7,450 bases of DNA from Azoarcus sp. (lineage in GTDB: Bacteria; Pseudomonadota; Gammaproteobacteria; Burkholderiales; Rhodocyclaceae), in NCBI GenBank assembly GCA_031259795.1, contig JAIRLA010000152.1, forward strand, positions 1-7,450, read 5' to 3'. Positions 1-6,098 of the stretch are shown piece after piece; the stretch's first letter is position 1; every line of letters begins with the position of its first letter. A model generated the notes under the pieces. The model was not told the origin of the DNA, ran no database searches, and worked only from the letters and a program-made list of their open reading frames with translations. The position numbers and the translations under genes were made by a program.

Positions 1-78
1 CAAAATCCATGTCCATGCCGCGATGCGATCGTCTTGCATGGCCGACGTGGTCCGTACCGCCTTGCAACGGAGATGAAC

Positions 79-197
79 ATGAACCTTCTTGAACGCTTCA
101 ATCTGGGGCACGGTTTCGATAAGTGTTTCGAGCCGTCCTGGCAACGACCGAAGCACTGACACAGCGCACGCACGTTGCTTCCTTCTTTACCCTTTAG
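79..197 (+). pseudogene. Possible broken gene start (N-terminal fragment, frame-disrupted)
   Basis: An ATG at 79 has a good Shine-Dalgarno site (GGAG at 69-72, 6-nt spacer). It opens a 26-residue reading frame starting MNLLERFNLGHGFDKCFE that stops at 157-159. If one base is dropped near 127-131, the reading continues in frame 3 as AVLATTEALTQRTH and on to the stop at 195-197. The joined text loosely resembles the N-terminus of exosortase-associated acyltransferases (a pattern like L..F...FE.V.A.T..L), but the conserved core of that family is absent, so this identity is only a guess. Codon use is less GC-biased than in the genes further right. It may instead be a genuine short peptide or chance. 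The remaining bases up to the first repeat (198-250) show nothing recognisable. Confidence 0.25.
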
Positions 198-250
198 CTG
201 CCAGCAAGACAAATTCCGCCCTCTTTTCAGACACGGCGCCTTCCCTCCGC

Positions 251-335
251 AAGGAAATCAGCGTCGCTTCGCTCCGCATGGAACGAAGCCCTCTCCCGGC
301 CCTGCGGGCCACCCTCCCCCGCCAGCGGGGGAGGG
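251..335 (-). repeat. Composite dispersed repeat, left member of an inverted pair
   Basis: Read on the minus strand, this holds a GC-rich palindromic module followed by a module related to TTCCATGCGGAGCGAAGCG and ending in a GCTGATTTCC-like string. The same order of modules recurs on the plus strand at 624-699. The palindromic part is a strong stem: CCCTCCCCCG at 312-321 pairs with CGGGGGAGGG at 326-335 around a 4-nt CCAG loop. It is noncoding. Reading frames that cross it give low-complexity Arg/Pro/Ser-rich translations typical of repeat DNA. The outer boundaries are approximate. Confidence 0.6.
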
Positions 336-352
336 GAGTTCATCGTAAGAAC

Positions 353-376
353 TCGTCATCGCGAAAGCCTTTCCCC
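353..376 (-). repeat. Single inverted copy of the 25-bp tandem unit
   Basis: The reverse complement of this stretch (core GGCTTTCGCGATGACGA) matches the unit repeated in tandem at 451-602, in particular its divergent fifth copy (GGCTTTTGCAATGACGA). It lies on the far side of the dispersed repeat at 389-458 and in inverted orientation, so the dispersed repeat is flanked on both sides by unit-like sequence. Confidence 0.5.
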
Positions 377-388
377 CACCGCCAAGAA

Positions 389-458
389 AACAGCGTCGAT
401 ACTCTCCGCATGGAACGAACTGGATGGCCACGTCGCTGCGCTCCTCGCACTGACGAGG
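389..458 (-). repeat. Dispersed intergenic repeat, full copy, minus orientation
   Basis: Read on the minus strand it begins CCTCGTCAGTGCGAGG, continues GCGCAGCGACG then ATCCAGT and CGTTC, and ends GACGCTGTT. It aligns over about 70 nt, with one single-base gap near the end, to the plus-strand copy at 3733-3803. The CCTCGTCATTGCGAGG-type opening can form a 5-bp hairpin. Sequences of the type CATTGCGAGG...GCGACG...CAATCCAG are known as widespread intergenic repeats in proteobacteria, and their translations (such as CEARSDATIQ) are often mis-annotated as proteins. Confidence 0.7.
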
Positions 459-602
459 GGGGGGGGAGGCTCTCGCTATGACGAGGTGGGGGAGGCTCTC
501 GCAATGACGAGGCAGGGAGGCTCTCGCAATGACGAGGCGGAGAGGCTCTCGCAATGACGAAGGAAGGAAGGCTTTTGCAATGACGAGGAGGAGGTTCCAC
601 AA
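451..602. repeat. Tandem array, about six copies of a roughly 25-bp unit
   Basis: Units of the form TGACGAGG-N-GGAGGCTCTCGCAA start at 451, 479, 505, 530, 555 and 581 and measure 28, 26, 25, 25, 26 and 22 bp. The first four are close to one another and the last two are diverged. The first unit carries a run of ten G (457-466). On the minus strand the shared core reads CCTCGTCATTGCGAG, which is exactly the opening of the dispersed repeat next to it. The array therefore looks like an amplification of that repeat's end. Long reading frames on the minus strand here encode repeated RHCESLP-like peptides and are not credible genes. Confidence 0.75.
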
Positions 603-623
603 TGACGCGTTTTTCCGATGAAT

Positions 624-699
624 CCCCCTCAGGGGGCCCGAAGGGCGGGAGAGGGCGTCCTTCCATCCGGCGCGAAGCGCCGCTGATTTCCTGGCGGCG
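624..699 (+). repeat. Composite dispersed repeat, right member of an inverted pair
   Basis: CCCTCAGGGGGCCCGAAGGG at about 626-645 is followed by GGGAGAGGGCG, CTTCCATCCGGCGCGAAGCG and GCTGATTTCC. This is the inverted counterpart of 251-310: the minus-strand reading of that stretch has GGAGAGGG, TTCCATGCGGAGCGAAGCG and GCTGATTTCC in the same order. The two copies are diverged, so the element is old or gene conversion is weak. It ends about 40 bp before the modB start. No convincing sigma-70 promoter was found between it and modB. Confidence 0.55.
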
Positions 700-736
700 A
701 TTTCTCCCCTGAATTCCTTCGACAACGGAACAGCCA

Positions 737-1408
737 ATGGATGCTTCCAGCCTCGCCGCCGTCTGGCTCACCATCAAGCTCGCGGCGCTCGTCACCGCGC
801 TGCTGCTGCTTGTCGGCACGCCGATCGCGTGGTGGCTCGCGCGCACGCGATCAATCCTGAAAGGGCCGCTCGGCGCGCTCGTGACTTTGCCGCTCGTGCT
901 GCCGCCGACGGTATTGGGTTTTTATCTCCTGCTGTTCATGGGGCCGCACGGCCCCGCCGGACGCCTGATGGACAGCCTGGGCCTCGCGCGGCTGCCATTT
1001 TCTTTCGCCGGACTGGTCGTGGCTTCGGTATTTTATTCCCTGCCTTTCGTGGTGCAGCCGATCCAGAACGCTTTCGAGGCCATCGGCAAACGCCCGCTGG
1101 AAGCGGCGGCGAGCCTGCGGGCTTCGCCGTGGGACAGTTTTTTCACCGTGGCGCTGCCGCTGGCGCGTCCCGGCATCCTCACCGCCGCCATTCTCGGCTT
1201 CGCCCACACCGTTGGCGAATTCGGCGTGGTGCTGATGATTGGCGGCAATATCCCCGGCAAGACACAAGTGCTTTCGGTCAAGATTTTCGATTACGTGGAA
1301 ACCATGGAATACGCCCAGGCGCACTGGCTTGCGGGCGGCATGGTGTGTTTCAGCTTTCTCGTGCTGCTTTGCCTGTATGGCGGGCGCAAGAAAAGCCCCT
1401 GGATTTGA
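737..1408 (+). CDS. modB: Molybdate ABC transporter permease ModB
   Basis: The 223-residue inner-membrane subunit of a molybdate importer. It forms the pore through which molybdate delivered by a periplasmic ModA protein crosses the membrane when ModC hydrolyses ATP. Five hydrophobic segments are visible (about residues 10-35, 46-69, 88-108, 147-168 and 196-215). The permease EAA loop, which contacts the ATPase, is at about 122-146 ([15 protein letters not shown] then LPLARPGI). The stretch [18 protein letters not shown] at 160-177 is characteristic of ModB. Length is normal for the family. The ATG at 737 precedes the first membrane segment by a few residues; the upstream bases (ACGGAA) are a poor ribosome binding site. 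modC starts 3 nt after the stop, so the two are co-transcribed. Unusually, the upstream neighbour is repeat DNA rather than modA. Confidence 0.93.
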   Translation: MDASSLAAVWLTIKLAALVTALLLLVGTPIAWWLARTRSILKGPLGALVTLPLVLPPTVLGFYLLLFMGPHGPAGRLMDSLGLARLPFSFAGLVVASVFYSLPFVVQPIQNAFEAIGKRPLEAAASLRASPWDSFFTVALPLARPGILTAAILGFAHTVGEFGVVLMIGGNIPGKTQVLSVKIFDYVETMEYAQAHWLAGGMVCFSFLVLLCLYGGRKKSPWI

Positions 1409-1411
1409 ACC

Positions 1412-2482
1412 ATGGAAGCGCGCTTTCGCCTCGATTACCCGGATTTCACGCTGGATGTGGATCTGCGCCTGCCGGAGACCGGCATCACCGCCGTATTCGG
1501 TCCTTCCGGCTCCGGCAAATCCACGCTGCTGCGCTGCGTTGCCGGGCTGGAACGCGCGCCGGGCGGCTTTTTGGCGCTCGCGGGCGAAACCTGGCAGGAC
1601 GAATCCCGGAAATTCTTCCTGCCCACGCACAAACGCCCGCTGGGCATCGTCTTCCAGGAAGCGAGCCTTTTCCCCCACCTTTCCGTGCGCAAGAATCTCG
1701 AATACGGCATGAAACGCGCGGGCAATCGCGGCGAAGGGTTCGACGCCATGCTGGCCCTGCTCGGCATCCGCGCTTTGCTGGAGCGCGCCCCCGAAGGACT
1801 CTCCGGCGGCGAGCGCCAACGGGTCGCCATCGCGCGCGCCCTCCTCACCCGCCCGAGGCTGTTGCTCATGGACGAACCGCTCGCCGCGCTCGACCTGAAG
1901 CGCAAGCTGGAAATCCTGCCCTATCTCGAAAAACTGCACGACGAACTTTCCATCCCCGTGCTTTACATCAGCCACGCCCCGGATGAAGTCGCAAGGCTCG
2001 CCGATCACCTCGTCCTCATCGACAATGGCCGCGCCGCCGCCAGCGGCCCCCTCGTGGAAACGCTGGCGCGGCTCGATTTGCCGCACGCGCCCGGCGACGA
2101 CCCCGGCGTGGTGCTGGAAACCACCGTCGCCGGACACGAAGCGGACGGTCTCACCCGCCTGGAATTCCCCGGCGGCGCGCTCTACGTATCGCGGCGCGAC
2201 AAACCGCCCGGCAGCCATGTGCGCTGCCGCATCCACGCCAGCGACGTCAGCCTCGCGCTGGCCGCGCACGGCGACAGCAGCATCCTCAATATCCTGCCCG
2301 CCACGGTCGTGGCCGTCGCCCCCATTCCCCCGTCCGGCCATGCGCTGGTGCAGCTCAAACTGCGCGGCGACAACGCCCCCCTGCTGCTCGCGCGCATCAC
2401 CGAGCGCTCCCGCGCCGCCCTCGACATCGCGCCGGGACGGGAAATCGTCGCGCAAATCAAGGCCGTGGCGCTGCTGGGGTAA
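1412..2482 (+). CDS. modC: Molybdate ABC transporter ATP-binding protein ModC
   Basis: The 356-residue cytoplasmic ATPase that drives the ModB channel. Visible motifs in order: Walker A GPSGSGKST at 30-38, Q-loop around Q82, signature LSGGERQR at 130-137, Walker B LLLMDEP at 150-156, D-loop ALD at 159-161 and switch histidine H188. The C-terminal third carries a Mop-type molybdate-binding domain (about 288-354, SILNILPATVVAV...), which in this family allows feedback by intracellular oxyanion and separates ModC from generic importer ATPases. Its 3-nt spacing from modB indicates one operon. No modE regulator or ModE operator was recognised. A related tungstate or sulfate ATPase is a less likely reading because of the ModB partner and Mop domain. 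Long antisense and alternative-frame readings across this gene are GC-driven shadows. Confidence 0.93.
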   Translation: MEARFRLDYPDFTLDVDLRLPETGITAVFGPSGSGKSTLLRCVAGLERAPGGFLALAGETWQDESRKFFLPTHKRPLGIVFQEASLFPHLSVRKNLEYGMKRAGNRGEGFDAMLALLGIRALLERAPEGLSGGERQRVAIARALLTRPRLLLMDEPLAALDLKRKLEILPYLEKLHDELSIPVLYISHAPDEVARLADHLVLIDNGRAAASGPLVETLARLDLPHAPGDDPGVVLETTVAGHEADGLTRLEFPGGALYVSRRDKPPGSHVRCRIHASDVSLALAAHGDSSILNILPATVVAVAPIPPSGHALVQLKLRGDNAPLLLARITERSRAALDIAPGREIVAQIKAVALLG

Positions 2483-2575
2483 AAAAACCGTCCGCGCAGC
2501 CCTTTCCCGATTCCCGCCCGCATCCGGACAGGAAGCGCGCCAATAACGTTGGCATCCGGCTCGCGCGGGAATCAA

Positions 2576-2584
2576 TGCTAGAAT
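2576..2584 (+). promoter_or_regulatory. Candidate extended -10 promoter for the alanine racemase gene
   Basis: TGCTAGAAT at 2576-2584 fits an extended -10 box (TGnTANNAT). The best upstream hexamer, TTGGCA at 2549-2554, is 24 bp away and too far to be a normal -35, so the extended -10 would have to carry most of the activity. A start site near 2591 would give a leader of about 45 nt to the ATG at 2636. The 153-nt gap after modC holds no obvious terminator with a T-run, so read-through from modBC is also possible. Confidence 0.45.
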
Positions 2585-2635
2585 CCGCCCCATGCCACAA
2601 TGTTGGCCGCCCGCTTCGGCACTGGCGGCAATAGC

Positions 2636-3700
2636 ATGCGACCTTCCCGCGCCCTGATCGACCTCGCCGCCCTGCGCCACAACTACCGCCTTGCCCGCCA
2701 GCGCCATGGCGGTCGCGCCTTTGCCGTGGTCAAGGCCAACGCCTACGGGCATGGCGCCATCGCTTGTGCGCGGGCATTGGCGGGCGAAGCCGACGGTTAC
2801 GCCGTGGCTTTTATCGACGAAGCGCTCGCCTTGCGCGCCGCAGGCATCGACGCGCCCATCCTGCTGCTCGAAGGCGTGTTCGATGCCGCCGAACTGATCG
2901 AGGCCGCCCGCCATGGCCTGTGGCCCGTGGCGCACCACGCGGCGCAGATCGAAATGATCGAAAAAACCGCCCTTCCCGCGCCGTTGCGCATTTGGCTCAA
3001 AGTCAACAGCGGCATGAACCGCGCCGGATTCCCCCCCGGCGAGGCGCGGCCGGCATGGGAGCGCCTCGTCGCCAGCGGCAAGGTGCGGGACTGCGGTTTC
3101 ATGACCCATTTCGCCCGCGCCGACGAACCCGAATCCACCGCCACCGCCGGGCAAATCCGCGTCTTCGATGCCGCCACCCATGGCCTGCCCGGAGAACGCA
3201 GCCTGGCCAACTCCGCGGCCATCCTCGCTTGGCCGGAGGCGCACCGAGACTGGGCGCGTCCCGGCATCATGCTTTACGGCGCCGACCCCATGCCGGATGA
3301 GACCGGCGGGCTGCGCCCGGTAATGACACTGGAGAGCAGGATCGTCGCCGTGCGCGAACTGGCGGCGGGCGAAGCGCTCGGCTACGGCGCTCGTTTCGTC
3401 GCCCCGCGCCCGGTAAGGACAGGACTCGTCGCCATGGGCTACGCCGACGGCTATCCGCGCAACGCCCCGGACGGCGCGCCCGTGGCCGTCGATGGCCAGA
3501 TCACCGCGCTCATCGGGCGCGTGTCGATGGACATGTTGACTGTCGACCTCACCGCCCTGCCGGACGCGGGCATCGGCAGCGCCGTCGAGCTATGGGGCAG
3601 GCAAATCCCCATCAACCGCGTCGCGCGAGACGCCGGCGCCATCTCCTACGAATTGTTGTGCAACGTCAAACGGGTGGCGTTCGTATGGAGCGGCGGCTGA
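2636..3700 (+). CDS. alr: Alanine racemase (PLP-dependent)
   Basis: A 354-residue enzyme that interconverts L- and D-alanine to supply D-Ala for peptidoglycan. It has the N-terminal PLP-binding barrel with the cofactor lysine K33 in AVVKANAYGHG, LKVNSGMNRAGF at 121-132, the substrate loop RPGIMLYG at 208-215, the catalytic tyrosine Y250 in LGYGARF, and GYADGYPR at 268-275. GRVSMDMLTVDLT at 294-306 belongs to the C-terminal beta domain. Length matches the family. The start at 2636 is preferred because MRPSRALIDLAALRHNY is the usual family opening. An in-frame ATG at 2600 would add 12 non-conserved residues and would lie only about 9 nt from the predicted transcription start. No dadA lies alongside, so a biosynthetic rather than catabolic role is favoured, but sequence alone does not separate Alr from DadX. 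Confidence 0.93.
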   Translation: MRPSRALIDLAALRHNYRLARQRHGGRAFAVVKANAYGHGAIACARALAGEADGYAVAFIDEALALRAAGIDAPILLLEGVFDAAELIEAARHGLWPVAHHAAQIEMIEKTALPAPLRIWLKVNSGMNRAGFPPGEARPAWERLVASGKVRDCGFMTHFARADEPESTATAGQIRVFDAATHGLPGERSLANSAAILAWPEAHRDWARPGIMLYGADPMPDETGGLRPVMTLESRIVAVRELAAGEALGYGARFVAPRPVRTGLVAMGYADGYPRNAPDGAPVAVDGQITALIGRVSMDMLTVDLTALPDAGIGSAVELWGRQIPINRVARDAGAISYELLCNVKRVAFVWSGG

Positions 3701-3732
3701 TACGGATTCGAATCAAGGCGCGAAGCCGCCCC

Positions 3733-3803
3733 CCTCGTCATTGCGAGGCGCGCAGCGACGCGACAATCCAGTGCGTTCTGTCCGGCGCGAGCGCGCCGCT
3801 GTT
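3733..3803 (+). repeat. Dispersed intergenic repeat, plus orientation
   Basis: CCTCGTCATTGCGAGG opens the element, followed by CGCAGCGACG, CAATCCAGT, GCGTTC, a GC-rich segment and GCCGCTGTT. It matches the minus-strand copy at 389-458 along its whole length and begins 32 bp after the alanine racemase stop. The opening forms a small CCTCG/CGAGG hairpin. The rest of the 3701-4008 gap holds no credible gene and no terminator with a T-run. A perfect 10-bp palindrome GATTCGAATC sits at 3705-3714. Confidence 0.7.
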
Positions 3804-3949
3804 ATGGAAGCGTCCGTGATTTGCGGGACGGGCGCTACGGGGAGGATCGCGCCGCGGAATGTATCCGGATCTTCTTGCGGGGTTGTTCCGGGTCGATTCG
3901 CTGCTGTAGACTTCGCCGCCGTATGAACCGCAAATTTCCCCCGCCGGGC

Positions 3950-4001
3950 GCCTCCGCGCCGCCTTTTCCCATGCCTGTTCTTCTTTCCGGCGCGCGGAGG
4001 C
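3950..4001 (+). promoter_or_regulatory. Hairpin covering the ribosome binding site of the exporter permease gene
   Basis: GCCTCCGCGC at 3950-3959 is perfectly complementary to GCGCGGAGGC at 3992-4001, with a 32-nt loop. The 3' arm contains the Shine-Dalgarno GGAGG (3996-4000) placed 8 nt before the ATG at 4009, so the stem would block translation start. A 28-codon frame from ATG 3923 ends at TGA 4007-4009, overlapping the permease start (TGATG). A ribosome translating it would pass through and melt the stem. That peptide has no good ribosome binding site, so the coupling idea is tentative. Confidence 0.4.
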
Positions 4002-4008
4002 TTTTCTG

Positions 4009-4806
4009 ATGCGCGCAGATGCTTTCACGGGCGCGGGCAGTGGCCGCGCCCTGTTGCTCGGCTTTGTCCGCCGTGATTTTGCCAATCGCTACGCCGGTAC
4101 TTTCATGGGCGGGCTATGGGCGCTGGCACAGCCCGCGTTGCTGCTGGCGATCTATGCGTTCGTTTTCCGCCATGTCTTCAAGGTGCGGCTGCCCGATCCG
4201 GCTTATTCCTATGTCACCGTCGTCGCCTGCGCCCTGTGGCCGTGGATGGCTTTCCAGGAGGCCGTCCAGCGCGCCACCGTCTCCATTACCGCCAATGCCG
4301 ATCTGATACGCAAGATCCGCTTTCCCAATCATCTGCTGGTGCTGGCCGCGGTATTGGCGAGCTTTGCCATCCATCTCACGGGGTTTCTCGCCGTTCTCGC
4401 CGTCCTCGCCCTGTGCGGCGAACCTATTCATTACAGCGGTCTGCCCGTAGCCCTCGCCGCCTGGGGCGTGGCCTTTGCCCTCGCCTTTGCCGCGGCCCTC
4501 GTCACCGCCGCGCTCCAGGTGGCGATCAAGGATGTGGAGCCCGCGCTTGGCCCGCTTTTCATGCTGTTTTTCTACGCCACGCCCATCCTCTATCCCCTCG
4601 CCCTCGTGCCCGAGGCCATGCGCCCGTGGCTGGCGTTCAATCCTCTCGTCCATGTGGTCGAACCCATCCGCGCCGCCCTCCTCGGGGGGGAGCCCCTCGC
4701 CGCGCTGGGCGCGCTCTGGCCCGCGGCCCTTGCCGCCGCGTGCCTCTTCCTTTTTGCGCGTTGGTTTTTCGCGCGGCTGGAAGATTATTTCCAGGATTTC
4801 CTGTGA
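4009..4806 (+). CDS. wzm: ABC-2 polysaccharide exporter permease (Wzm-like)
   Basis: A 265-residue integral membrane subunit of an ABC exporter that moves lipid-linked polysaccharide (O-antigen, capsule or related glycan) across the inner membrane. The N-terminal amphipathic stretch GFVRRDFANRYAGTFMGGLW (18-37) and the following AQPALLLAIYAF are typical of the ABC-2 family. About six hydrophobic segments are visible (roughly 33-54, 66-85, 108-137, 144-172, 181-200 and 232-252). FFYATPILYP (187-196) and FNPLVHVVEPIR (210-221) are family signatures. The start is supported by GGAGG 8 nt upstream. Its stop overlaps the ATPase start by 4 nt, so the pair is translated together. A run of seven G at 4684-4690 lies inside the coding sequence. 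Which glycan is exported cannot be deduced. Confidence 0.88.
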   Translation: MRADAFTGAGSGRALLLGFVRRDFANRYAGTFMGGLWALAQPALLLAIYAFVFRHVFKVRLPDPAYSYVTVVACALWPWMAFQEAVQRATVSITANADLIRKIRFPNHLLVLAAVLASFAIHLTGFLAVLAVLALCGEPIHYSGLPVALAAWGVAFALAFAAALVTAALQVAIKDVEPALGPLFMLFFYATPILYPLALVPEAMRPWLAFNPLVHVVEPIRAALLGGEPLAALGALWPAALAAACLFLFARWFFARLEDYFQDFL

Positions 4807-6026
4807 AAAAAGAAGATACCGCGCCCGTCCCGCCGCCACAGGCACAGGAAGCGGAGCCGCCCCTGATCCGCCTCGAAAACATCGGGAAATCCTTTCCCCT
4901 GGCCGACACCGCGAAAAAACGCCTCGCCGCCGTCGCCGCCCTGATCCGGGGGCGACCCCTGCCCGCGGCCTTCCGCGCGCTCTCCGGCATCGACCTCGAA
5001 GTGCGCCGGGGCGAGTCCGTCGGTCTCGTCGGCGTCAATGGCGCGGGCAAATCCACGCTGCTGAAAATCATCGCCGGCGTCGTCCGCCCCGGCACGGGCA
5101 GCCTGACCCGCAATGGCCGCCTGTCCGCCCTTCTCGAACTGGGCGCGGGCTTTCATCCGGAATATACCGGGCGGGAAAACATTTTCCTCGCCGCCGCCCT
5201 GATGGGGCTGGCCGATGCCGAGATCCGCGCCCGCCTGCCCGCCATCCTCGCGTTCGCCGACATCGGCGCGTATATCGACCAGCCGCTCAGGCATTATTCT
5301 TCCGGGATGGTCGTCCGCCTCGGCTTCGCCCTCGCCACCTGCGTACAGCCCGATCTCCTCATCACCGACGAGGTGCTCGCCGTGGGCGATGAGTCTTTCC
5401 AGAGAAAGTGCGTCGCCTGGATGGAAAATTATCTCGCTGGCGGCGGCGCCCTGCTGCTTTGCTCGCACAGCATGTTCCACATCGAAAAGCTCTGCCGCCG
5501 CGCCCTGTGGGTGCATGAGGGCCGTATCCGCGCCCATGGCGAGGCTGGCGCGGTGACGAAGGAATATCTCGCCTGGCATGAGGCGCGCCTTGCCGGCGAG
5601 CGTCCCCGCGCCTCCGCCGCCGGCCTGCACGCGATCAAGAGCCTGGCCCTGAATGGCGGCGAGGCCGACGCGACCCTCGCCATGGGAGAAGATTTGCACA
5701 TCTCCGGCACGGCTTTCGCCCCCGATGGCCGCCCGCCCGTGGTGGCCATCGGAATCGTCAAGAGCGGCGGAACCACGGTCTATGGCCTCACCACCGACAT
5801 GGACGGTCATGTGCCGCGCCCGCTCCCGCACGATCCCGATGGCTGCCTGTTCGCTTTCGGCCTTCGCCTGCCGGGGCTCAATCTTCTCCCCGGTCACTAT
5901 GAAGTCCGCGCCCACGCCCTCGATTCCGAGGGTTATCGCCTTTTCGACGAAGTGACCCGCATGCTGACCATCACCGGTTCCAGCCGCGAATTTGGCGTCT
6001 GCCGCCTGACGCACGACTGGGAGTGA
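4803..6026 (+). CDS. wzt: Polysaccharide ABC exporter ATPase (Wzt-like, with C-terminal domain)
   Basis: A 407-residue ATPase partner of the preceding permease. The GTG at 4803 is chosen because it overlaps the permease stop (GTGA) and has AGGA 6 nt upstream; the frame stays open further upstream but only as a shadow of the permease gene. Residues 1-20 are a Pro/Ala/Glu-rich lead. Then come Walker A GVNGAGKST (77-85), ELGAGFHPEYTGREN (112-126), the degenerate signature YSSGM (165-169) usual for this subfamily, Walker B DLLITDE (184-190), AVGD (193-196) and H222. The region after about residue 275 is beta-rich and resembles the Wzt C-terminal domain that recognises the capped end of the glycan in O9a-type systems; short KpsT-type ATPases lack it. 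This suggests a substrate with a specific terminal modification (inference). The stop is followed by a convergent gene. Confidence 0.88.
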   Translation: MKKEDTAPVPPPQAQEAEPPLIRLENIGKSFPLADTAKKRLAAVAALIRGRPLPAAFRALSGIDLEVRRGESVGLVGVNGAGKSTLLKIIAGVVRPGTGSLTRNGRLSALLELGAGFHPEYTGRENIFLAAALMGLADAEIRARLPAILAFADIGAYIDQPLRHYSSGMVVRLGFALATCVQPDLLITDEVLAVGDESFQRKCVAWMENYLAGGGALLLCSHSMFHIEKLCRRALWVHEGRIRAHGEAGAVTKEYLAWHEARLAGERPRASAAGLHAIKSLALNGGEADATLAMGEDLHISGTAFAPDGRPPVVAIGIVKSGGTTVYGLTTDMDGHVPRPLPHDPDGCLFAFGLRLPGLNLLPGHYEVRAHALDSEGYRLFDEVTRMLTITGSSREFGVCRLTHDWE

Positions 6027-6032
6027 TACGGC

Positions 6033-6080
6033 TTTCGCCAGCGAAACGGCGGCGGCCTCCCGGAAGAGGAGACCGCCGCG
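6033..6080. terminator. Candidate stem-loop terminator region between convergent genes
   Basis: The 72-nt gap between two converging stop codons holds two hairpins. TTTCG (6033-6037) pairs with CGAAA (6042-6046). CGGCGG (6047-6052) plus CCTC (6056-6059) pairs with GAGG (6066-6069) plus CCGCCG (6073-6078), separated by a 3x3 internal loop. Neither strand has a proper T-run after the stem, so intrinsic termination would be weak, but the placement suits bidirectional 3'-end formation. Confidence 0.35.
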
Positions 6081-6098
6081 CGCGGGAATGAGCGGGCG

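Noticed and set aside
451..602. Possible CRISPR array
   Set aside because: Units of about 25 bp abut with at most a few variable bases, so there are no spacers, and no cas genes are near.
258..846. Two overlapping minus-strand frames with repeated RHCESLP and SSLREP peptides
   Set aside because: They are translations of the tandem array and dispersed repeats and run into modB antisense. Nothing supports a protein.
2483..2545. Terminator after modC
   Set aside because: TCCG/CGGA complementarity exists but the stem is short and no T-run follows.
851..3244. A 797-codon open frame on the minus strand across modB, modC and alr
   Set aside because: It is antisense to three well-identified genes and its translation is low-complexity Gly/Ala/Arg/Glu text with no recognisable domain. 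GC-rich third positions commonly keep such antisense frames open.
3705..3714. GATTCGAATC palindrome resembling a tRNA T-loop, possible attachment-site remnant
   Set aside because: Only ten bases, with no tRNA acceptor stem or integrase nearby; chance is sufficient.
3741..4009. Short plus-strand frames in the gap between alr and the exporter genes
   Set aside because: Their translations derive from the dispersed repeat (GAQRRDNPVRSVRR-like) and lack ribosome binding sites. The 28-codon frame from 3923 is kept only as a tentative leader idea.
4785..6014. A 409-codon minus-strand frame opposite the exporter ATPase
   Set aside because: Same GC-driven antisense shadow; no motifs, and the sense gene has complete ABC motifs.
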